Shown one piece after another: positions 1-8,844 of a stretch of 33,065 bases of DNA. The notes under the pieces are model-generated. The model saw nothing but the letters and a program-made list of their open reading frames with translations, made no database searches and was not told the DNA's origin. Positions within the stretch are counted from its first letter, which is position 1; each line of letters starts with the position of its first letter. The translations under genes were made by a program, and so were the position numbers. This DNA is from Alistipes sp. (GTDB lineage Bacteria > Bacteroidota > Bacteroidia > Bacteroidales > Rikenellaceae): the NCBI GenBank assembly GCA_017381935.1, contig JAFOBG010000012.1:1-33065 (forward strand). The letters run 5' to 3'.

Positions 1-202
1 CGGTACCGGTATTATCGCCGGTGGTGCAATGCGTGCAGTGCTTGAGTCGGTAGGTATCAAGAACGTGTTGGCAAAGAGCAAGGGCTCATCTAACCCACAC
101 AACCTTGTAAAGGCTACCGTAGCAGCACTTTGCGAGTTGCGCGACGCATACACAGTGGCTCAGACACGTGGTATCTCCCTCAAACAGGTGTTTAACGGTT
201 AA
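1..202 (+). CDS. rpsE: 30S ribosomal protein S5, C-terminal part
   Basis: Reading from base 2, the window opens inside S5 and runs 66 codons to TAA at 200-202. The visible part starts [18 protein letters not shown] and ends SLKQVFNG, which is the conserved C-terminal domain of S5 (the [19 protein letters not shown] stretch is diagnostic). S5 sits at the mRNA entry channel and is involved in decoding fidelity. The 5' part lies outside the window. It is followed after 13 bases by rpmD, the normal spc-operon order. Confidence 0.97.
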   Translation, partial: GTGIIAGGAMRAVLESVGIKNVLAKSKGSSNPHNLVKATVAALCELRDAYTVAQTRGISLKQVFNG

Positions 203-215
203 TTTGTGAACAGTT

Positions 216-401
216 ATGGCAACATTGAAGATTACACAGATCAAGAGCCGCATCGGTGCTACTGCACAGCAGTGCAAGAACCTCGATGCTCTAGGCCTGC
301 GCAAGATGAACCAGAGCGTTAAGCATAGCGACTCTGCAATCATTCTCGGTATGGTAGAGCGCGTAAAGCACCTTGTAAAAGTTGAAGAAGTTAACGAATA
401 A
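216..401 (+). CDS. rpmD: 50S ribosomal protein L30
   Basis: A 61-residue protein, the usual length for bacterial L30. It begins MATLKITQIKSRIGA and contains the L30 signature pattern of a short beta strand, the helix around LDALGLRKMNQSV and a C-terminal strand ending VKHLVKVEEVNE. It lies between rpsE and rplO as in the standard spc operon, with gaps of 13 and 16 bases, so it is co-transcribed with them. Confidence 0.97.
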   Translation: MATLKITQIKSRIGATAQQCKNLDALGLRKMNQSVKHSDSAIILGMVERVKHLVKVEEVNE

Positions 402-402
402 G

Positions 403-409
403 AAGGAGG
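403..409 (+). promoter_or_regulatory. Strong Shine-Dalgarno before rplO
   Basis: AAGGAGG lies 8 bases before the rplO ATG. Most other genes in this window lack such a sequence, in line with the weak Shine-Dalgarno dependence known for Bacteroidota, so this one stands out and supports the rplO start at 418. Confidence 0.7.
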
Positions 410-417
410 ATTATTAA

Positions 418-864
418 ATGGAACTCAATAACCTTAAACCCGCAAAGGGTTCTACACATCACGACAAGCGAGTAGGTCGCGGTGCAGGTTCGGGACATGG
501 TGGTTATTCGACTCGTGGTAACAAGGGAGCTCAGTCTCGTTCTGGTTACTCACGTAAGTTGGGCTTCGAGGGTGGTCAGATGCCACTCCAGCGTCGCCTT
601 CCTAAGTTCGGTTTCACTAACCTGAAGAGAGTAGAGTTTAAGCCTATTAACCTCTCTATCCTTGAGGAGCTTGCTACAAAGAGCGAGATTGCAGAGGTAA
701 ATATTGACACATTGGTAGCAGCTGGTTTCGTATCAGGCAACGACCGTGTTAAGATTTTGGGCAATGGCACTCTTACAAAGGCTCTCACAGTTACTGCACA
801 TGCGTTCTCAAAGAGCGCAGAGGCAGCTATTGTAGCAGCCGGCGGAAGTGTTGTTAAATTGTAA
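418..864 (+). CDS. rplO: 50S ribosomal protein L15
   Basis: 148 residues, the standard length. The N-terminus has the Gly/Arg-rich extension of L15 (MELNNLKPAKGSTHHDKRVG and then GRGAGSGHGGYSTRGNKGAQ), which threads into the 23S rRNA, and the C-terminal globular domain ends EAAIVAAGGSVVKL. It assembles late into the large subunit. It is followed by secY after 22 bases, the conserved order. Confidence 0.98.
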   Translation: MELNNLKPAKGSTHHDKRVGRGAGSGHGGYSTRGNKGAQSRSGYSRKLGFEGGQMPLQRRLPKFGFTNLKRVEFKPINLSILEELATKSEIAEVNIDTLVAAGFVSGNDRVKILGNGTLTKALTVTAHAFSKSAEAAIVAAGGSVVKL

Positions 865-886
865 AACAGGCTAAAACCTAAATAAA

Positions 887-2269
887 ATGAAAAGTTATCT
901 GATTGTTGGTGCGTTGCTGTTAGTGATTATTGCACTGCTCGCAACCAACAAGAAACTTGTAGAGACAGTTAAAAACATATTCAAGATTGAGGAGCTTCGC
1001 AAGCGTCTTCTTTACACTTGCCTCCTTATTCTTGTATATCGTTTGGGCTGTTATGTAGTAATTCCGGGTATCGACCCTAACCTTCTTGGTGCGGGCTCAG
1101 CTCTGGCAAACCAGATGGACAGCAATAGCCTTCTCGGCCTGCTCAACGTATTCTCTGGTGGTGCATTTGCCAACGCAGCAATCTTTGCTCTCGGAGTTAT
1201 GCCGTATATTACTGCCTCAATTATCATCCAGCTGCTCGGTATGATGGTTCCTGCCGTTCAGAAGTTGATGAAAGAGGGTGAGAGCGGAAGAAGAAAGATG
1301 AATCAGTGGACACGCTTGCTTACCATTGCGGTACTTGCACTTCAGGGTCCCGCTTATGTTGCTAACCTCTACCACCAGGTACCAGAGGCGTTTGTTTATG
1401 GCAACACATTTATCTTCACCGTTTATGCTACTATCATTCTGATCGCCGGTACCATGTTCGTAATGTGGTTGGGCGAGAAGATTACCGACAAGGGTATCGG
1501 AAATGGTGTGTCATTGATCATCATGATTGGTATCGTGGCTCGTCTTCCACACGCCCTTTTGGCAGAGTTGAGTGCACGTCTTAACACTTCGACAGGATCA
1601 CTTATTATGATCATTATCGAGTTGGTGCTTCTCTTCTTGGTATTCTTGGCAACAATCGCAGTTGTACAGGCTGTACGTAAGGTGCCTGTACAGTACGCAA
1701 AGCGTATTGTTGGCAACAAGCAGTATGGTGGTGTTCGTCAGTATATTCCACTTAAGATGAATGCGGCAAACGTAATGCCAATCATCTTTGCACAGGCACT
1801 GATGTTTATCCCTATGCTCTTTGCTAATGTTGCACCAAAGTTTGCCGGCGCATTCGCTGATATGACAGGCTTCTGGTACAACCTTACACTTGCAGTGTTG
1901 GTAATCCTGTTTACTTATTTCTACACAGCGATTATCATCAACCCTCAACAAATGGCTGACGATATGAAGCGTAACAACGGCTTTATCCCTGGTGTTAAGC
2001 CAGGTAAGAGTACAGTTACCTATATCGACAACATTATTACAAGAATTACCCTTCCAGGTTCAATCTTCCTTGCAGTTGTATCAATTCTTCCTGCACTTGC
2101 AATGAAGTTCTTGGGTGTACAGCAGGCATTTGCTTACTTCTACGGAGGTACATCACTGCTTATTATGGTAGGTGTAGTTCTTGACACTCTCCAGCAGATT
2201 GAGAGCCACCTTTTGAATCGTCATTATGACGGTCTTATGAAGACCGGACGTATTCAAGGTCGCCGTTAA
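887..2269 (+). CDS. secY: Preprotein translocase subunit SecY, with N-terminal extension
   Basis: A 460-residue polytopic membrane protein that forms the SecYEG protein-conducting channel. The family core is clear: the first cytosolic helix IFKIEELRKRLLYTCLLIL, the plug region after VIPGID, the cytosolic loop RKVPVQYAKR that contacts SecA and the ribosome, and the C-terminal tail IESHLLNRHYDGLMKTGR. The reading frame starts about 22 residues before the usual first helix, and that extension is strongly hydrophobic (YLIVGALLLVIIALLA), like an extra membrane segment. No ATG exists between 887 and the core, so the extension appears real unless a TTG or GTG inside it is used. It is followed by map in the spc operon. 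Confidence 0.96.
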   Translation: MKSYLIVGALLLVIIALLATNKKLVETVKNIFKIEELRKRLLYTCLLILVYRLGCYVVIPGIDPNLLGAGSALANQMDSNSLLGLLNVFSGGAFANAAIFALGVMPYITASIIIQLLGMMVPAVQKLMKEGESGRRKMNQWTRLLTIAVLALQGPAYVANLYHQVPEAFVYGNTFIFTVYATIILIAGTMFVMWLGEKITDKGIGNGVSLIIMIGIVARLPHALLAELSARLNTSTGSLIMIIIELVLLFLVFLATIAVVQAVRKVPVQYAKRIVGNKQYGGVRQYIPLKMNAANVMPIIFAQALMFIPMLFANVAPKFAGAFADMTGFWYNLTLAVLVILFTYFYTAIIINPQQMADDMKRNNGFIPGVKPGKSTVTYIDNIITRITLPGSIFLAVVSILPALAMKFLGVQQAFAYFYGGTSLLIMVGVVLDTLQQIESHLLNRHYDGLMKTGRIQGRR

Positions 2270-2290
2270 TAGTTTAGCCAATAGTCTGAG

Positions 2291-3055
2291 ATGATATATC
2301 TGAAGACAGACGAAGAGATAGAGTTGCTCCGTGAGAACAACATCTTAGTAAGTAAAACACTTGCTGAGGTTGGGCGACACATTAAACCCGGTGTAACTGC
2401 CAAGCAATTGGATAAAATAGCAGATGAATTTATCCGTTCGCATGGTGCAACTCCAGCTTTTCTGGGATATCAAGGCTATCCAGCATCAATCACCGTTTCG
2501 GTCAATGAGCAGGTGGTTCATGGTATTCCGTCAGACAAAATCGTAATCAAAGAGGGCGATATTGTATCGGTTGACATTGGTACATTTATGAAGGGGTTTG
2601 TTGGTGATTCGGCATATACGTTTGCCGTAGGAGAGATAGCAGATGATGTTCGTCAGCTATTAGATGTTACCAAAGAGGCTCTTTATAGAGGTACAGCACA
2701 GGCAAAGGCAGGAAATCGCATAGGCGATATATCTGCAGCAGTGCAAGACTACGCTGAAAGTTTCGGTTACGGCGTAGTGCGTGAACTGGAGGGACACGGA
2801 TTGGGAAGAAAAATGCACGAATCCCCAGGTGTCCCAAACTACGGTTTGCGAGGCAGAGGACCGGTTCTCAAGGAGGGAATGGTAATCTGCATTGAACCGA
2901 TGATTACGATGGGCAGCAGAGCGATTGTTTTTGAGAGAGACGGATGGACCGTTAGAACAAGAGATCGTAAGCCGGCAGCACACTATGAGTTTGCTGTTGC
3001 AATCCGCAAGGATGGCCCAGATGTGCTGACAGACTTCAGCATCATTGAACAGTAA
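2291..3055 (+). CDS. map: Methionine aminopeptidase, type I
   Basis: 254 residues. It removes the initiator methionine from nascent cytosolic proteins. The full set of pita-bread metalloprotease residues is visible: H77 in VVHGIP, the metal ligands D95 (SVDIG), D106 (GDSAYT), H169 (ELEGHGLG), E202 (IEPMI) and E233 (HYEFAVAI), and H176 in MHESPGVPN. There is no N-terminal zinc-finger extension, so it is the short bacterial type Ia form. It lies between secY and infA, which is typical, and is probably translated from the long ribosomal transcript. Confidence 0.97.
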   Translation: MIYLKTDEEIELLRENNILVSKTLAEVGRHIKPGVTAKQLDKIADEFIRSHGATPAFLGYQGYPASITVSVNEQVVHGIPSDKIVIKEGDIVSVDIGTFMKGFVGDSAYTFAVGEIADDVRQLLDVTKEALYRGTAQAKAGNRIGDISAAVQDYAESFGYGVVRELEGHGLGRKMHESPGVPNYGLRGRGPVLKEGMVICIEPMITMGSRAIVFERDGWTVRTRDRKPAAHYEFAVAIRKDGPDVLTDFSIIEQ

Positions 3056-3082
3056 CTTTTAAACAAAGCGAAACAACCTCCT

Positions 3083-3301
3083 ATGGCAAAACAGACTGCT
3101 ATTGAAAGAGACGGTACAATTATCGAGGCGTTGTCAAATGCGATGTTCCGTGTGGAGCTTGATAATGGCCACGTAATAACCGCTCATATCTCCGGAAAGA
3201 TGCGTATGCACTATATAAAGATTCTTCCCGGTGATAAAGTAAAGGTGGAGATGACACCATACGACTTGAGTAAAGGTCGTATATCATTCCGCTACAAATA
3301 A
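3083..3301 (+). CDS. infA: Translation initiation factor IF-1
   Basis: 72 residues, the exact family length, forming a single OB fold. It begins [20 protein letters not shown] and ends [12 protein letters not shown], both characteristic of IF-1. It binds the A site of the 30S subunit during initiation with IF-2 and IF-3. It sits between map and rpmJ, as in other spc operons. Confidence 0.98.
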   Translation: MAKQTAIERDGTIIEALSNAMFRVELDNGHVITAHISGKMRMHYIKILPGDKVKVEMTPYDLSKGRISFRYK

Positions 3302-3331
3302 AATTTACCAAACACAAAAGATTGCTTAATC

Positions 3332-3448
3332 ATGAAAGTAAAAGCATCAATTAAGAAAAGAAGTGAGGATTGCAAGATTGTTCGTCGCAAGGGTAAACTC
3401 TATGTGATTTGCAAGAAAAATCCTAAGTTCAAAATGCGCCAAGGGTAA
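3332..3448 (+). CDS. rpmJ: 50S ribosomal protein L36
   Basis: A 38-residue [23 protein letters not shown] through KFKMRQG. It lies between infA and rpsM exactly where rpmJ is expected. The canonical zinc ribbon is Cys11-Cys14-Cys27-His; here position 11 is Ser and the His is replaced by Phe, leaving only C14 and C27. This is therefore a form that probably does not bind zinc, as is common in Bacteroidota. Confidence 0.96.
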   Translation: MKVKASIKKRSEDCKIVRRKGKLYVICKKNPKFKMRQG

Positions 3449-3484
3449 ATAGTAAACGATTAAAAATTAAGAAAAAGAAAATTT

Positions 3485-3865
3485 ATGGCACGTATAGTCG
3501 GTGTAGATTTACCAAAAAATAAGCGAGGTGAGATCGGTCTGACCTATATCTATGGTATTGGTCGTAGCACTGCTCAGAAGATCCTCGATAAGTGTGGCAT
3601 CAGCTACGATATTAAGGTTGAGAACTGGACAGACGAGCAGGTCGGTGCAATTCGTTCTGCAATTGCTGAGATGGACATCAAGGTAGAGGGCGAGTGCCGC
3701 TCACTTGTACAGTTGAATATTAAGCGATTGATGGATATCGGTTGCTACCGTGGTATCCGCCATCGTATTGGTCTTCCTGTTCGTGGTCAGAGTACCAAGA
3801 ACAACGCACGTACTCGTAAGGGTAAGAAGAAGACCGTAGCAAACAAGAAAAAGGCAACTAAGTAA
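3485..3865 (+). CDS. rpsM: 30S ribosomal protein S13
   Basis: 126 residues. It begins [20 protein letters not shown] and has the helix-hairpin-helix [13 protein letters not shown] and the conserved [20 protein letters not shown] with a basic C-terminal tail ([14 protein letters not shown]). S13 forms inter-subunit bridges and touches the P-site tRNA. It opens the alpha-operon part, 12 bases before rpsK. Confidence 0.98.
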   Translation: MARIVGVDLPKNKRGEIGLTYIYGIGRSTAQKILDKCGISYDIKVENWTDEQVGAIRSAIAEMDIKVEGECRSLVQLNIKRLMDIGCYRGIRHRIGLPVRGQSTKNNARTRKGKKKTVANKKKATK

Positions 3866-3877
3866 TATTGGAGAGTT

Positions 3878-4267
3878 ATGGCAAAGAAAACAGGAACAGT
3901 TAAGAAGAAGGTTGTTAAGGTTGGTCAGACCGGTATGGCATTCGTACACTCAACTTTCAATAATGTTATCGTAACCATTACCAATGAGATCGGTGAGGTA
4001 ATCAGTTGGTCATCAGCAGGTAAGATGGGTTTCCGTGGTTCTAAGAAGAACACTCCATATGCAGCACAGACTGCAGCCGCAGATTGCGCAAAGGTTGCTT
4101 TTGATATGGGTCTTCGTAAGGTAAAGGTTTATGTGAAGGGTCCAGGTCAGGGTCGTGAGAGTGCAGTTCGTACTATTCATGGTGCAGGTATCGAGGTTAC
4201 AGAGATTATCGATGTAACTCCACTGCCACACAATGGATGCCGTGCTCCTAACCGTCGTCGCGTATAA
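3878..4267 (+). CDS. rpsK: 30S ribosomal protein S11
   Basis: 129 residues with the family blocks [39 protein letters not shown] and the C-terminal signature [16 protein letters not shown]11 is part of the 30S platform next to the mRNA E site. Its neighbours rpsM and rpsD give the standard order. Confidence 0.98.
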   Translation: MAKKTGTVKKKVVKVGQTGMAFVHSTFNNVIVTITNEIGEVISWSSAGKMGFRGSKKNTPYAAQTAAADCAKVAFDMGLRKVKVYVKGPGQGRESAVRTIHGAGIEVTEIIDVTPLPHNGCRAPNRRRV

Positions 4268-4328
4268 TGCTAATCGACGGAGCTGAGTAAACAATTTACA
4301 TTACAAAAATCAAAAAGTTAAAACAATT

Positions 4329-4937
4329 ATGGCAAGATATATAGGACCAAAGACCAAAATCGCAAGAAGATTTGGCGAGGCTATTTACGGCGCTGACAAG
4401 AGTCTTGACAAGCGTAATGTCCCACCAGGACAGCACGGTCTTGCACGCAAGCGCAAGAAGGTTACTGAGTATGGTGTCCAGCTTAATGAGAAGCAGAAGG
4501 CAAAATATACCTATGGTATTCTTGAGAAGCAGTTCTCACGTACTTATGAGCAGGCAGCTCGTATGGGCGGTATTACAGGTGAGAACCTCCTTAAGTTGCT
4601 TGAGTGCCGTTTGGACAATGTAGTGTACCGTCTTGGTATCGCTCCAACCCGTGCAGCAGCACGTCAGCTCGTATCACACCGTCATATCTGCGTGAACGGC
4701 AATGTTGTCAATATCCCATCTTACACACTCCGTGAGGGTGATGTAGTATCGGTTCGTGAGAAGTCAAAGTCTCTTGAGGTAATTACCTCATCACTCCTTG
4801 GCACAAACCACAGCCGTTATTCATGGCTTGAGTGGGATGGTGCTACCCTTAGCGGTAAGTTCCTCCAGAAGCCAGAGCGTGAGGAGATTCCAGAGAACAT
4901 CAAGGAGCAGTTCATCGTCGAGCTCTACTCGAAATAG
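4329..4937 (+). CDS. rpsD: 30S ribosomal protein S4
   Basis: 202 residues. S4 is a primary 16S rRNA binder that nucleates 30S assembly. The S4 RNA-binding domain is seen at [20 protein letters not shown] and [20 protein letters not shown]. The N-terminal domain ([20 protein letters not shown]) has no cysteines, so this is a zinc-free S4. It is placed between rpsK and rpoA. In other bacteria S4 represses the alpha operon; I do not see a recognisable target here. Confidence 0.98.
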   Translation: MARYIGPKTKIARRFGEAIYGADKSLDKRNVPPGQHGLARKRKKVTEYGVQLNEKQKAKYTYGILEKQFSRTYEQAARMGGITGENLLKLLECRLDNVVYRLGIAPTRAAARQLVSHRHICVNGNVVNIPSYTLREGDVVSVREKSKSLEVITSSLLGTNHSRYSWLEWDGATLSGKFLQKPEREEIPENIKEQFIVELYSK

Positions 4938-4967
4938 TAATTAACAATAAATAACTGTAGTAAAATT

Positions 4968-5960
4968 ATGGCAATATTAGCGTTTCAAAGACCTGATGAG
5001 GTTTGCATTCTTGAATCTACTGCAACTTACGGAAAGTTTGAGTTCCGTCCGTTGGAGCCAGGTTATGCAATGACCATCGGTAATGCTTTGCGCCGCGTGC
5101 TGCTGTCGTCGTTGGAGGGTTATGCCATTACAACGGTAAAGGTAGCGGGCGTTGACCACGAGTTTGCCGCTGTTCCGGGCGTGATGGAGGATATGCTAAA
5201 TATCATTCTGAACCTGAAAAAGGTACGCTTCATCCGCACTGTAGAGAATCAGGAGTCTGAAAAGGCGTCCATCAACGTTGCAGGTGTTACAGAACTTACT
5301 GCAGGGTATATCTCGAACTTCCTCACATCGTTTAAGGTTCTTAATCCAGATCTTTTGATCTGCCGTTTGGCTCCAGGTACAAAGATGCAGCTGACAATTA
5401 CTATTGGTAAGGGTCGCGGTTATGTACCAGCAGAGGAGAATACTCCAGAGAACTGCGAGTTTGGAGTACTGCCAATCGACTCTATTTTCACACCAATCGT
5501 GAATGTAAAGTGGTCTAGAGAGGACTACCGTGTCGAGCAGCGTACCGACTATGAGAAACTCTGCTTGGAGATCACCACAGATGGCTCAATTAAACCAAAC
5601 GATGCGTTGAAGGAGGCTGCAAAGATCCTTATTCAGCACTTTATGCTCTTCTCAGATGAGAAGATGAACTTCAATCTTGAGGATACAGGTTCTGAAAATG
5701 ATCTTAACGAGCCAGAGCTTCACATGCGTCAATTGCTCAAGACTAAGCTTGTCGATAAGGATTTGAGTGTTCGCGCACTCAACTGCCTTAAGGCTGCTGA
5801 CGTTGAGACAATCGGCGACCTTGTAAAGCTCAATCGCAGCGAACTGCTCAAATTCCGTAATTTTGGTAAGAAGTCGCTTACAGAGCTCGATGCTCTGCTC
5901 GCTTCACTCGACCTGAAGTTCGGAATGGATGTATCTATGTACAAACTTGATAAAGATTAA
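4968..5960 (+). CDS. rpoA: DNA-directed RNA polymerase alpha subunit
   Basis: 330 residues, full length. The N-terminal dimerisation and assembly domain holds [20 protein letters not shown] and the loop [18 protein letters not shown]. The C-terminal domain (from about residue 255) has the helix-hairpin-helix region [20 protein letters not shown] and [16 protein letters not shown], which binds UP elements and activators. A flexible acidic linker separates the two. It lies between rpsD and rplQ, 5 bases before rplQ. Confidence 0.99.
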   Translation: MAILAFQRPDEVCILESTATYGKFEFRPLEPGYAMTIGNALRRVLLSSLEGYAITTVKVAGVDHEFAAVPGVMEDMLNIILNLKKVRFIRTVENQESEKASINVAGVTELTAGYISNFLTSFKVLNPDLLICRLAPGTKMQLTITIGKGRGYVPAEENTPENCEFGVLPIDSIFTPIVNVKWSREDYRVEQRTDYEKLCLEITTDGSIKPNDALKEAAKILIQHFMLFSDEKMNFNLEDTGSENDLNEPELHMRQLLKTKLVDKDLSVRALNCLKAADVETIGDLVKLNRSELLKFRNFGKKSLTELDALLASLDLKFGMDVSMYKLDKD

Positions 5961-5965
5961 ATCAA

Positions 5966-6520
5966 ATGAGACACAATAAGAATTTTAACCACCTTGGCAG
6001 ACAGGCAGGCCACCGTAAGGCAATGTTGTCAAACATGGCATCGTCCCTGATTCTCCACAAGCGTATCGAGACAACTGTTGCGAAGGCAAAGGCTGTTCGC
6101 CAGTTCGTTGAGCCTCTCGTAACACGCTCAAAGGAGGACACTACACACTCTCGTCGTGTAGTATTCTCATACCTCAAGCAAAAGGAGGCTGTTACAGAGT
6201 TGTTCCGTACTATCGCTCCAAAGATTGCAGAGCGTCCAGGCGGCTATACTCGTATTCTTAAGACCGGTTTCCGTCTTGGTGATGGCGCAGATATGTGTAT
6301 CATCGAGTTCGTTGACTTCAACGAGGCTTACACTACCGGTGTAGCTCCAACCGCTGCAGCTCCTGCAGAGGCTAAGCCTAAGACTCGTCGCTCTCGTAAG
6401 AAGAGCACCGAGGAGGGTGAGGAGAAGAAGGTAGCTAAGACTGCAGCTCCTAAGAATACTGCAGCAAAGGCTTCAGCAGCTAAGGGTGCTAAGCGTACTA
6501 ATGTAGGTAAGAAGATGTAA
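5966..6520 (+). CDS. rplQ: 50S ribosomal protein L17 with Lys/Ala-rich tail
   Basis: 184 residues. The first 120 or so are the L17 core ([20 protein letters not shown], with [16 protein letters not shown] and [19 protein letters not shown]). About 60 additional residues form a basic, low-complexity tail rich in Lys, Ala and Thr that ends [11 protein letters not shown]. Such tails are common in L17 of this phylum and probably contact rRNA or stay disordered. It is the last gene of the ribosomal cluster and is followed by a strong terminator. Confidence 0.97.
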   Translation: MRHNKNFNHLGRQAGHRKAMLSNMASSLILHKRIETTVAKAKAVRQFVEPLVTRSKEDTTHSRRVVFSYLKQKEAVTELFRTIAPKIAERPGGYTRILKTGFRLGDGADMCIIEFVDFNEAYTTGVAPTAAAPAEAKPKTRRSRKKSTEEGEEKKVAKTAAPKNTAAKASAAKGAKRTNVGKKM

Positions 6521-6565
6521 TTTGGTTTTGCCCTTAAAGGGCATACCTACTTCCTCTAATAAAAG

Positions 6566-6617
6566 ATTTCAGCGATGGCTGTACGTTCAAGTACTATCCA
6601 TCGCTGGAATTTTTTTA
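6566..6617 (+). terminator. Intrinsic terminator of the ribosomal operon
   Basis: A 13-bp stem (6566-6578 with 6598-6610, one G-U pair, core CAGCGATGG/CCATCGCTG) is followed directly by TTTTTT. The loop contains a second small GTAC/GTAC pairing. It lies 46 bases after the rplQ stop and closes the S10-spc-alpha transcript. A further short hairpin without a clear T run is at 6678-6699 (CTCTCCTT/AAGGAGAG). Confidence 0.88.
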
Positions 6618-6720
6618 GTTGTAATGGAGCGAAGTTCGAGTTTGAACATCGCCTTTAGCTGTTAGCCTGTTGTAACACTCTCCTTTGGGGGAAGGAGAGG
6701 CTCTCTTTCTTGGATTGCAT

Positions 6721-6752
6721 TTTGTGATTTTAGAATAATTTTTGTAAATTTG
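6721..6752 (+). promoter_or_regulatory. Promoter of pgk
   Basis: TTTG at 6721-6724, a 20-bp spacer and TAAATTTG at 6745-6752 match the Bacteroidota -33/-7 consensus. The predicted start of transcription is near 6759, giving a leader of about 38 nt before the pgk ATG. Confidence 0.75.
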
Positions 6753-6796
6753 TGGCAGAAAGTGTAGATACAATTATAAACTTAAATTAAATCACT

Positions 6797-8059
6797 ATGT
6801 TTGCTATTGACAACTATGATTTTACAGGCAAGCGCGCGATTATTCGCGTTGACTTCAATGTGCCTCTTAATGGTGAGGGTCAGGTAACAGATGACACTCG
6901 TATTCGTGCAGCTATTCCTACTATCAAGAAGGTTCTTGAGAAGGGTGGTGCAGTTATTCTTATGTCGCACCTTGGCCGTCCTAAGAAAAATCCAGATCCA
7001 AAGTTTTCTCTTGAGCAGATTATCCCTGCAATTGAGGCTCGTCTTGGTGTAAAGATTCAGTTTGCTGGCGACTGTATGGGTGAGAAGGCAGCAGAGATGG
7101 CTGCTAATCTTAAGCCAGGTGAGGTAATGTTGCTTGAGAACCTCCGTTTCTATGCTGAGGAGGAGGGTAAGCCACGTGGCCTTGCTGAGGATGCAACTGA
7201 CGAGGAGAAGAAGGCAGCTAAGAAGGCTCTTAAGGAGGGTCCACAGAAGGAGTTTGTAAAGAAACTTGCTTCTTATGCTGACTGCTATATCAACGATGCA
7301 TTTGGTACTGCACACCGTGCTCACTCTTCAACAGCTCTTATCGCTGATTATTTCCCACATGATAAGATGTTCGGTTATGTTATGGAGAACGAGCTTAAGG
7401 CTATTGACGGCGTTATGCAGAACCCACAGCGTCCATTTACAGCTATTGTAGGAGGCTCAAAGGTTTCTACTAAGATTACTATTATCGAGAAGTTGATGGA
7501 GAAGGTTGATAAGATTATCATCGGTGGTGGTATGACTTACACCTTTGCAGGCGCACTCGGCGGTCAGGTAGGTAAGAGTATCTGTGAGCCTGATATGTTC
7601 CCTGTAGCACTCGATATTCTTGAGAAGGCTAAGGCAAAAGGTATCAAGTTTGTAATGTCACCAGATGCTCTGATTGCAGACGACTTCTCTGAGAATGCAA
7701 ATACTAAGTCTGCTCCTGTAAAGGAGATTCCTGCTGAGTGGGAGGGTGTCGATATCGCTGAGGGCGGTAAGGAGCTCTTCCGCAAGGAGATTCTTGAGAG
7801 CAAGACTATCCTTTGGAATGGCCCTGTAGGTGTATTTGAGATTAATAAGTTCTCAACAGGCTCTCGTGCTGTTGCAGAGGCTATTGCAGAGGCAACATCT
7901 GCAGGTGCTTACTCACTTATCGGTGGTGGCGACTCTGTAGCTTGTATCAATAAGTTTGGCCTTGCAGATAAGGTATCTTATGTATCAACCGGTGGTGGTG
8001 CCCTTCTTGAGTACATGGAGGGTAAGGAGCTTCCAGGTGTAGCTGCAATTCGCAAGTAA
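6797..8059 (+). CDS. pgk: Phosphoglycerate kinase
   Basis: 420 residues. It converts 1,3-bisphosphoglycerate and ADP to 3-phosphoglycerate and ATP in glycolysis. Family motifs are complete: [20 protein letters not shown] at the N-terminus, LMSHLGRP, the hinge and substrate region LLENLRFY, the lysine-containing [11 protein letters not shown], and the nucleotide-binding [13 protein letters not shown] and [14 protein letters not shown]. It is monocistronic here, with its own promoter and terminator. Codon choice (GCT, CTT, AAG, CGT) resembles the ribosomal genes, consistent with high expression. Confidence 0.99.
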   Translation: MFAIDNYDFTGKRAIIRVDFNVPLNGEGQVTDDTRIRAAIPTIKKVLEKGGAVILMSHLGRPKKNPDPKFSLEQIIPAIEARLGVKIQFAGDCMGEKAAEMAANLKPGEVMLLENLRFYAEEEGKPRGLAEDATDEEKKAAKKALKEGPQKEFVKKLASYADCYINDAFGTAHRAHSSTALIADYFPHDKMFGYVMENELKAIDGVMQNPQRPFTAIVGGSKVSTKITIIEKLMEKVDKIIIGGGMTYTFAGALGGQVGKSICEPDMFPVALDILEKAKAKGIKFVMSPDALIADDFSENANTKSAPVKEIPAEWEGVDIAEGGKELFRKEILESKTILWNGPVGVFEINKFSTGSRAVAEAIAEATSAGAYSLIGGGDSVACINKFGLADKVSYVSTGGGALLEYMEGKELPGVAAIRK

Positions 8060-8081
8060 GAGCAAAATTGTTTCTAATATC

Positions 8082-8112
8082 AATCCCGTAGCGTGCTGCG
8101 GGATTTTGTTTT
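8082..8112 (+). terminator. Intrinsic terminator of pgk
   Basis: AATCCCGTA at 8082-8090 pairs with the complementary arm ending at 8105 (TGCGGGATT, one G-U pair), with loop GCGTGC, followed by TTGTTTT. It lies 22 bases after the pgk stop. Confidence 0.8.
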
Positions 8113-8141
8113 GATAATCAAGCTCTTTGGAGACTGAAAAT

Positions 8142-8172
8142 TTTGATATATTGAAAATTATTTCTACTTTTG
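8142..8172 (+). promoter_or_regulatory. Promoter of rplY-pth
   Basis: TTTG at 8142-8145, a 19-bp spacer and TACTTTTG at 8165-8172 form a near-perfect Bacteroidota promoter. Transcription should begin around 8179, leaving a leader of about 80 nt before rplY. Confidence 0.78.
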
Positions 8173-8183
8173 TGCCCAAATCA

Positions 8184-8227
8184 GGCGGTTATGGGGGCTG
8201 CACTACGGGTGCAGACTGAGTGCCGCC
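8184..8227 (+). promoter_or_regulatory. Structured 5' leader of rplY
   Basis: Just after the predicted transcription start, GGCGG (8184-8188) can pair with CCGCC (8223-8227), enclosing a perfect 6-bp hairpin CTGCAC/GTGCAG (8198-8203 with 8209-8214, loop TACGG). There is no T run, so it is not a simple terminator. Autoregulatory leaders are common for ribosomal protein genes, so a site for L25 feedback is a reasonable inference, but I do not recognise the motif. Confidence 0.5.
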
Positions 8228-8259
8228 GTAGGTACTAACAATTTAAATATTTCAAAACA

Positions 8260-8829
8260 ATGAAAACAATTGCTATTACAGCAGCGCCTCGTGCCGAGTA
8301 TGGTAAGAAGGCAACAAAGGCAGTTCGTCGCCAGGGTCTTATCCCATGCGTAATTTACGGTGGAGGTGAGAATGTATCTTTCGCAATCGATGAGAAGTCA
8401 GTAAAGCCTCTTATCTACACTCCTAACTCTTACATCGTTGAGCTTGATATTGATGGTAAGAAGGAACTCGCAGTGCTTCGTGATGTTCAGTATCACCCAA
8501 TCCGTGAGCAGATTCTCCACATTGATTTCTATCGTGTTCAGGAGGGTAAGCCAGTATCTATCGCTATTCCAGTACGTCTTACAGGTACTGCTGAGGGTGT
8601 TAAGATTGGTGGTAAGCTTGCACTTTCTGCTCGTAAGCTCGTTGTTAAGGCTATGGTTGAGAACCTTCCAGATGAGCTCGTTGTTGATGTTACTCCACTC
8701 AAGGTTGGTCAGACTATCTTCGTAGGCGACCTTAAGTTCGAGGGTCTTGAGTTCGTTTCTCCTGCAACTCAGGCTGTTTGTGCAGTACGTGTAACACGTG
8801 CTTCACGTGGTGCAGCTGCTCAGCAGTAG
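8260..8829 (+). CDS. rplY: 50S ribosomal protein L25, CTC type
   Basis: 189 residues. This is the two-domain form (general stress protein CTC): the N-terminal 5S rRNA-binding beta barrel (AAPRAEYGKKATKAVRRQGL, CVIYGGGENVSFAI, LRDVQYHPIREQILHIDFYR) and a C-terminal TL5-like beta domain (SIAIPVRLTGTAEGVKIGGK). It binds 5S rRNA in the large subunit central protuberance. The neighbour pth, 15 bases downstream, is the usual partner in this phylum. Confidence 0.97.
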   Translation: MKTIAITAAPRAEYGKKATKAVRRQGLIPCVIYGGGENVSFAIDEKSVKPLIYTPNSYIVELDIDGKKELAVLRDVQYHPIREQILHIDFYRVQEGKPVSIAIPVRLTGTAEGVKIGGKLALSARKLVVKAMVENLPDELVVDVTPLKVGQTIFVGDLKFEGLEFVSPATQAVCAVRVTRASRGAAAQQ

Positions 8830-8844
8830 TAAAACCGACTGAAG

